From a virus, in IMG/VR virus record IMGVR_UViG_3300042503_000853, positions 1-42,769 of that record: a DNA stretch of 42,769 nucleotides; one strand, written 5' to 3'. Shown piece after piece: positions 39,001 through 42,769 of this stretch. The notes below the pieces were generated by a model that saw nothing but the letters and a program-made list of their open reading frames with translations, was not told the DNA's origin and ran no database searches. Both the position numbers and the translations under genes were made by a program. Every line of letters starts with the position of its first letter. Position 1 is the stretch's first letter.

Positions 39001-40961
39001 TCATCACCAAGCTTCTTGAGCTTTCCTTTTGTTTTCCCTAAAAGGTTTTCCGCAGCGTTTAGACGGCCCCGTGATGGCGGCATGTCAAATTGCTCAGGGC
39101 GGTCTGCAACTTCTGCATCCGGGTCAGGATTTTTAAACGGGTCCCATGGACCTTTTGGTGCGCGAGGACGACCATCTCGTGGCGGAAGAGGTTCACCCAA
39201 TGCTGCGCCAGTTGCCTCCTGGTTAAAGGAGCGGCGAACGCGACGATAGAACTCAATGTTTTCTCGCATTGACGCTGGGTACATGGAGGGGTCAAGAGCA
39301 AGCTCATCAGGCAACGCTTCAACAATCGCCATAAGAAACTGTTGGCGTACTGGGTCGTTAGCCGGAAGTTCAAAGATTCCGTTTTCTTCTGCTTCTGCAA
39401 ATAAGTCAATAAGGGCTTTGTTCTTTGATTTTGCAACAGCGACTTTAAGACGATTGACAAAAGGCAGAGGAATTAAGTAGTCAGTAGAAAGAGCACTGCG
39501 ACGGCCAACGCCATCTACTGATTTTTGTGCAACTTCAACAAGAGCTTTCATCAAGCCTTCAACAGCAGAAGACAAGCGTTGGTATTGTTCGGGAGAAAGA
39601 TTTCCGTTTACAAAGTCAATTGATAAACGAGCGCCTGATCCCGAAAGGTGGTATTCCGGAGTAGCGTCATAGCGGCCAAGCTCGGCAATTTCTTCAGGTG
39701 TCTTGTTAAGGTTTTCAACAAGGTATTTTACAAGAGCAGCACGGCCGTTGATAACAGCAATGATTGCTTCGTTTTCTATTTGACTAAGTTCACCCCAGGC
39801 TTCGCCGGTGGCGGGATTGACAACATCTTTAAACTCAGGGTTTTTCTGAATGTTAAGAAGTGTTTGTTTTACTAGCTCTGCTTCAAACTCCGAGTTGCGT
39901 ACCGCTTGACGGATTTTTGCTTTTGTAGCATGGGTAAGGGATATGGCAATGTTTCTTGCCGCTTTTTTACGAAGCAACTGAAGGTCAGGATGATTGTCCG
40001 GCATCTCCGGATTGGCTTTACGAAGATCATCAATTTGCTGAATGTAGGATTTGGCTGCGCGTGCGCCCCAGCCGGTAGAAAGTTGTTCTACATACAAACC
40101 TTCTCGATAGGCTTTGCCGAGACCTTTGCCTGCCCACACGTAAGGCTTAAAAGGAAAGTTTGCTGCTTTGTCTACGTAGTCAATAGCATGGCCCGTACGG
40201 GAAGCAGTGCGATCAGCCCATCCGGAAATCTTTGCCATGCGTTCAGATTTTGCAGTATATAAAGCAGCCCTTTCTGCAGCGGCAGCAGCATCTGCCATCG
40301 CCCCTCTTGTAGCCGAAGCAGCGGCCGAACGGGAAGCGACAGAAGCGGCAGCAGCAGATTCAGCAGCAGAAGCGCCGGTAGCTTTTGAAATTGAAGATGC
40401 GCCTCTTGCGGCACCACGGCCTATAAATGAAATGTTGCCAAGGTCTTCAATAAGCATTCCGGAGATAGGTCCTCCAGCTTGCCATTGCTCTGCGTAGTCG
40501 GGAACACGATTCCAAAACTGAAGAGTATTACCGACGCTAGTTGCAAATTGACGTGTTGTTGAGTTTGGATCGCTGTATGGTCTTTCGTCTTGCCAAATAA
40601 ATGGCGTAGATTGCTTTACAAGATCAATCCCGAGGCCGCCAAAAAAACGAATAGCGCCGGATGGAACGTTGCGTACAACGTTTGCAACTTCACGAGTTTC
40701 TGTTTGGAATCTAGATTTTCCTGCAACGGGACTTAATGAAGATGAGCTAGCTGGTGATTTTCTTCCGATGTAGGGAAGACCGTTCCATAATTTAAGCTCA
40801 ACATTTGTAACGTCGTCTGCAAAATTGTCAAACCAACTATTGCCGTCTCCCCCGCCAGTGCTAGGCGTAGGCGAACCAGGCCTGGGAATAGGAGGAAGCG
40901 GCGGAAGCTTTGGCTTATTTGCTACGGGTTGAAGTTTGCGAGGCTGTGCTGGGATAACCAT
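33078..40961 (-). CDS. giant multidomain internal virion/ejection protein
   Basis: This 2627-aa protein takes about 18% of the genome. It starts with a Pro-rich segment (PKLPPLPPIPRPG) and helical repeats. Near 690-710 is an HTH-like segment (EKAIAKKYRIPVSEVREI). Around C1420 is a DUF6884-like domain: CGAAK, MYQGSMFKDAL, IISAEYGLL and IEPYDKKL (Y1435, S1460, G1464, P1474-Y-D). Hydrophobic stretches follow at 2179-2206 (TLVLSVAWQLGDLF) and near 2375-2393. Bases 36850-38000 (residues about 990-1370) are AT-rich. It has no polymerase or protease motif I can see. Ejection or cell-entry with a carried enzymatic domain is the best guess. Confidence 0.8.
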   Translation of the reverse strand: MVIPAQPRKLQPVANKPKLPPLPPIPRPGSPTPSTGGGDGNSWFDNFADDVTNVELKLWNGLPYIGRKSPASSSSLSPVAGKSRFQTETREVANVVRNVPSGAIRFFGGLGIDLVKQSTPFIWQDERPYSDPNSTTRQFATSVGNTLQFWNRVPDYAEQWQAGGPISGMLIEDLGNISFIGRGAARGASSISKATGASAAESAAAASVASRSAAASATRGAMADAAAAAERAALYTAKSERMAKISGWADRTASRTGHAIDYVDKAANFPFKPYVWAGKGLGKAYREGLYVEQLSTGWGARAAKSYIQQIDDLRKANPEMPDNHPDLQLLRKKAARNIAISLTHATKAKIRQAVRNSEFEAELVKQTLLNIQKNPEFKDVVNPATGEAWGELSQIENEAIIAVINGRAALVKYLVENLNKTPEEIAELGRYDATPEYHLSGSGARLSIDFVNGNLSPEQYQRLSSAVEGLMKALVEVAQKSVDGVGRRSALSTDYLIPLPFVNRLKVAVAKSKNKALIDLFAEAEENGIFELPANDPVRQQFLMAIVEALPDELALDPSMYPASMRENIEFYRRVRRSFNQEATGAALGEPLPPRDGRPRAPKGPWDPFKNPDPDAEVADRPEQFDMPPSRGRLNAAENLLGKTKGKLKKLGDEILKITDKIALLEEKHVKLQQQVRKYDVVDAHLAGMNEKAIAKKYRIPVSEVREIIAKSPVVKQAAKLAETTARLEELQKVIGKKRASLPENAVDAELAVLQQELANAQAAAASARQAVDAARNINEIARQADESAISNLTDAIVLADDELYDGEMAFERAGGDLDTLKVEVDPKEVFPVTPERGDAYIEQLKAVAQQALEGLEGSSLQAVIPNFVTAIESAWNDANEFMENAQTPAELRVADLRMEQLGDVINDVTQELNKAFYETPEGMTMEQAVGEAIVKVLGDETNQRVIAGTAPLTKGGVVRGGEPRTTIFNKLNKLRNDVGSLDLGLITNWNDPNVIIMKKGSAIDEVIQSIIDDTADTSVFPQRVVSSKFGTVHQLATTANIIARYIKEVRAATTKEAKIQLILNPPDYVPAELYSEMTRGMSRETIPADENGATHPLRKFSRKSYDYLKLALQELNRIENHFEANTTATQIAWGSAGIPGVRTKRDQVNGDSVEITLPSIPVTGVIPSLKFSPDTPIETVVQAIDVLENAIRQDLGAQDVSFRSGRAIKGWDVRVEGLTKAKSSSKAAALKDIANLRAAIDKVQARIKDGEDVTYIGTELVRRDLKFPGVRDNVVPIDDWQRIGDRFWDEEDFPGQEEAALAIQSISSVLEDDFDIKEGISQNQIAIDEFNKLNETLKSEVVDLIRKEIEKLKVETSKKYGNPYQRERDLSLLSDVEYFLSVIENPNGPKRLAKVDDVLEQTKAPGAKNTRADYVIIPCGAAKGPVATTAAEMYQGSMFKDALATAREMFDDDRIYIISAEYGLLRLDDVIEPYDKKLGDPGSVDAATISRQLRDQGIENGSVLSLLPKNYNKLFENGVAGSLGVNPQRLTVEQYFAGTKGIGEQKGRLSNLRKETAAQKAEAVAEGASLIDPELEQLANSVAQDPALYANFKAQVEERAMLERDIESMRNPTPEDVETYRKDAQAKAQEEVRTYAGVLEGIGGKWDRANDSVTFYVNVRSGTAEWEWWDKLDPRERRRLARTYFRSTTERSTAAKGPKLIRVADNIDQLADPYGLTPDEWGQQFLETVREYERAKKALKESKSKNFDPLAAIDENLELQQAQDYLDRLINEEGVDNDLVTVVNRAREILGDNEIPSLRVIADKPTDVVPERKISDPTVRRAAYEADVINAMAKDATKKMRAAQRATERLAAFEEFIVQSEKYRGEAERLIQLQKTGTKARLALAKNAAAQSALREKIKDKKKKARKLKIIENRLESSQTLADIQSMGGAAPLRVAMEGGYPSEQFAVGLPDGEDFQFQGPMYVPTGRPAVFTGGLAMDLQRAGLSGFEILTSEHYRDGDRQTIFSIRGVAARLGKDVGRMSSNESYRMLVAQFGNTGIEVLGEDLSRSLYEKAYQKVSRMSEDDLNQSVVRVGADIAEAEGGTAAFSSGVPNPKAAFNAALKEEYGRLVVIEMANRGFKAIDPYSKITSRMPIARVTHETMFVPTGFSEAIAKVEAVIDPASWNGFLRGAHKVTSQFKTSTLVLSVAWQLGDLFSNMIIAQMSGVNVVDMIRRMKEVKAEEYGPGLRTLVDATSELPTPTPKIRIAKESPIQDISASLADRRYLYNIPEGNALPPLLTRLTGKQYPEAVRGRGVINTSFKINETINRIQRHAYFLEVLDTKLKAKGVDLDTVAADGSWKNDPELRKIVLEAADTANDFLGDFADLSMSERKYVTPFIPFYAWTKHIHKVFMMLGSDSPQSLRWYIYMGTLVYDPDEDPMGLRYGNPTWFGGAFSTNILNPFGDVFGGPIGSVLADEDVRPALNTLGPVPRIGAAVLTGRNIAKGFQPISRPSGSGAYTLSGSEISPPLLPFTRPRELLGFTAQQFPIVNRAMNVAPGSRIPGTRIALGPVARYDTGEVRLNPRTRQPNVKYGGRLAAAGRLFSLPGIPYQADDQIEDVMRSARDRLRTIETLKRRRAIETGDTIP

Positions 40962-40971
40962 AGTTTACACC

Positions 40972-42204
40972 TCAAGGCCCAATTGAGTCATAACCCCAAA
41001 TAGCGTTTTCATTAGCCTTGCTTGGAATGGTAACAAGACGGTTCTGAAGAGCCTTGAGAAGAAGTGCAAAAGCTTCTGCTCCAGGACGTGCATCAATTTC
41101 TTCAATAAGTTTTTGAGCATTGTCCGAATCACCCTTAGAAATGTAATCGCGATACAAACCAATAATAGCTGCACCGCTGTCAGCATAATCGTTTCCATCG
41201 TCAGGCTTGGTGAAGGTGTAATTCTTATTGATTGTGTCAGACATTTGTGTCTTTGTTTGGCCGGAGATTGGCGACAAAGCTCCATATGAGAATCCTGTTG
41301 TTTCCTCAATATTAAGCAACGCATCAGCTTCAGCTTGATCTTTTGCGGTGTTGAGACGGTCTTCTTGTTCTTTCTGAAGAGCTGTGTATTCGTCGTACGG
41401 AACACCATATTGGTTCATATATTGAGTATCGCGGTTGCGCTTAAAGTATTCTGAGTCAAGTCCTGCAAACTTACCGGCAGCAAGGTTGGCGTCCATGCCG
41501 TATCCCCTGGTAGCGATAGAAGCAGCAAGTTGAGACAACGGGGTCATCTCAAGCTGTTGAGCGGTTTGCAGATATTCCTCAGCTGGCTTAGCTTGCTCTG
41601 TGTACCAAGATCCCAGGGTTGGGGTAAATGACTTGATGGCAGCACGTTGGTTGGCGTACTGAGGCATCGACAGCTGGTCAGCAATACGGAAGTTACCGGC
41701 GCTAACAACACCTGGGTTGTACTCGCTGGTAAAGCCAGTCAGTGGCCCTAAGGCCTGACGGTAGCCCTTATCTAGCTTGGTGTAGTAGTCACGAGCTGTA
41801 GACCTAAGCTGTGGAACGGTGACGTCACGAACGTTCATGGCCGCTCCGCCAATAGCTGTAGTCAAGTCCCCAGCATTGCTAAAGCCCCCGTACTTACCGC
41901 TGCCGCTTGATGTTCTGCCAGTGCGAGCCAAAACGTCGGCAAAGGTTTTCGTTGCTGGAGCACCAACAGCAGATACGTATGGCTGATATGGCTGATTAGT
42001 GTTTGCAATAGAAGTAGCGTTTTGAGCAGCGAGGCTAGGGAAAGCCTGGCTTAGCAAACCCTTGCGGCTTAAAGCTTCTGCATAGGTACCCTGCTGTGGC
42101 GTAGTGGTGCCAGTACCAGTACCACCGGAATCGGTGTTGGTAAATACACGCTTAGGCATTTTGCCACTAGCTGCATTGAAAAGGTCAGATTTTGTACCAA
42201 GCAT
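40972..42204 (-). CDS. putative ejection protein
   Basis: The 410-aa protein is Ala/Gln/Tyr-rich. It has a Gly/Thr-rich N-terminus (GGTGTGTTTPQQG), a helical middle (ARDYYTKLDKGYRQALGPLT) and a C-terminal helix rich in Asp and Glu. It lies 10 bases before the 2627-aa gene, and its 3' end contains that gene's Shine-Dalgarno (GAGGTG). This is the size and place of a podovirus internal protein (T7 gp14/15 position), but no match is claimed. Confidence 0.68.
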   Translation of the reverse strand: MLGTKSDLFNAASGKMPKRVFTNTDSGGTGTGTTTPQQGTYAEALSRKGLLSQAFPSLAAQNATSIANTNQPYQPYVSAVGAPATKTFADVLARTGRTSSGSGKYGGFSNAGDLTTAIGGAAMNVRDVTVPQLRSTARDYYTKLDKGYRQALGPLTGFTSEYNPGVVSAGNFRIADQLSMPQYANQRAAIKSFTPTLGSWYTEQAKPAEEYLQTAQQLEMTPLSQLAASIATRGYGMDANLAAGKFAGLDSEYFKRNRDTQYMNQYGVPYDEYTALQKEQEDRLNTAKDQAEADALLNIEETTGFSYGALSPISGQTKTQMSDTINKNYTFTKPDDGNDYADSGAAIIGLYRDYISKGDSDNAQKLIEEIDARPGAEAFALLLKALQNRLVTIPSKANENAIWGYDSIGP

Positions 42205-42218
42205 TTGTTAATTATTCT

Positions 42219-42617
42219 TTACGATGGTTTCGGCGGAGCTAATGGGTCAGGAAGGCCGGGAACGTCGTAGCCGCTAAGTGCGGGTCCACCGCTGGCATTC
42301 CCACTTCCTCCACCATAGCGTGTAGGGTAGCGCCACTTGAGGTAGCTTCTGTAAGCGTCAACGTATTGTGGAAGCCGCTTAATAGCTGCTCTGTTTTGAT
42401 CCTGACGAGCAGTTGACTGAGTGTTTGAAATAGCCTGCATATTGGCGAGCGCACCAACCGAGGGGATCTCGTTGGGGTTGATTGCAGTTGGCGGAGAAGA
42501 TGGTGTCCCCTGGCCAGGCTGCAGAAGGCTAGAGATGTTTAAGCGGTTAGGGTTTTGTTCGCGAAAAGCCTGTTCGCGCATTGCAACAGAATCTCTATAT
42601 TGTTGAAAAGCCGCCAT
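42219..42617 (-). CDS. small virion-associated protein
   Basis: The 132-aa protein (MAAFQQYRDSVAMREQAFRE...) has a helical N-terminus and a Pro/Gly/Ser-rich C-terminal half ending LAPPKPS. The ATG overlaps the stop of the junction-spanning gene (TGATG). It lies upstream of the ejection-protein genes and is likely translated with them. Function unknown. Confidence 0.68.
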   Translation of the reverse strand: MAAFQQYRDSVAMREQAFREQNPNRLNISSLLQPGQGTPSSPPTAINPNEIPSVGALANMQAISNTQSTARQDQNRAAIKRLPQYVDAYRSYLKWRYPTRYGGGSGNASGGPALSGYDVPGLPDPLAPPKPS

Positions 42618-42769
42618 CAGTAACCACCTATTCTTTTTGGAACTACCGTTTTGGGTTTAGGAGTCACGGCGGTAGGTTTTGCTCCAGCTTTTGCTGGGGC
42701 TCCGTAGGACGGCCTAAACCTTTTATATGCGTCCGCCATAGCTTTCCCCCCAGCGGGGCTAATAATTGC
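42617..42769 (-). CDS. 3' part of the junction-spanning gene
   Basis: Bases 42617-42642 encode the last nine codons (ending VPKRIGGY and TGA) of the 211-aa gene that starts at 610. Bases 42643-42769 repeat its 3' coding section from the left end. On the circle the gene is complete. Confidence 0.72.
   Translation of the reverse strand, partial: AIISPAGGKAMADAYKRFRPSYGAPAKAGAKPTAVTPKPKTVVPKRIGGY
42643..42769. repeat. terminal direct repeat (right copy)
   Basis: Identical to 1-127. The next base after the copy would be 128, so the sequence closes into a circle without gap or mismatch. Confidence 0.93.

Noticed and set aside
33078-40961. N4-like virion RNA polymerase
   Set aside because: The size invites the idea, but I could not find the polymerase motifs (catalytic Asp pairs with the T/DxxGR-type motif) in the protein.

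Overview
This window is a complete tailed-phage genome assembled as one circle. The first and last 127 bases are identical, and one gene (starting at 610 on the minus strand) reads through base 1 into 42642-42617 in frame, so the unique genome is about 42,642 bp. The host is most likely an actinobacterium: there is a WhiB-type iron-sulfur regulator, a secreted protein with a long Thr-rich linker, and a start that looks leaderless. The Thr-rich style is common in Acidimicrobiia (Ilumatobacter-like freshwater bacteria), but host assignment is inference. The virion genes suggest a podovirus: a large P22-type portal (696 aa), a scaffold, an HK97-fold capsid, a tail adaptor, fibre proteins and huge putative ejection proteins, with no tape-measure, tail-sheath or major-tail-tube gene recognised.

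Nearly all genes lie on the minus strand and are read from high to low coordinates around the circle. From 25.06 to 22.03 kb is an accessory operon: a MoxR AAA+ ATPase, a zincin/VWA protein and a 258-aa partner. From 21.9 to 20.0 kb are short GC-rich cassettes, each followed by its own hairpin. From 20.0 to 19.0 kb is the only long non-coding stretch, holding a possible plus-strand RNA with a terminator, a G-quadruplex motif and iteron-like repeats. From 19.0 to 11.5 kb is one long operon: an actinophage conserved protein, HTH protein, SSB, WhiB, terminase small and large subunits, portal and scaffold. A separate promoter precedes the capsid gene at 11.27 kb, followed by decoration and tail genes, the fibre genes (collagen-like and glycine-rich), and the lysis genes (holin-like, M15 endolysin).

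Across the circle junction come the putative ejection proteins (211, 132, 410, 2627 and 773 aa), with a RusA-like resolvase gene inserted among them. Then come a metallophosphoesterase, a run of small conserved genes, a secreted lytic transglycosylase and a RecT-type annealase, ending at a bidirectional terminator at 25.85 kb. Only two genes are on the plus strand (25126-25781). They sit between that terminator and a tightly packed divergent promoter region at 25.1 kb.

Recombination (RecT, RusA) and SSB are encoded, but I see no DNA polymerase, primase, helicase, RNA polymerase, integrase or tRNA. The phage therefore probably relies on host replication and transcription, with WhiB and the HTH protein as likely regulators. 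The parts most worth attention are the MoxR/zincin-VWA operon, the structured non-coding kilobase, the WhiB reading frame without its own stop, and the 2627-aa multidomain virion protein.
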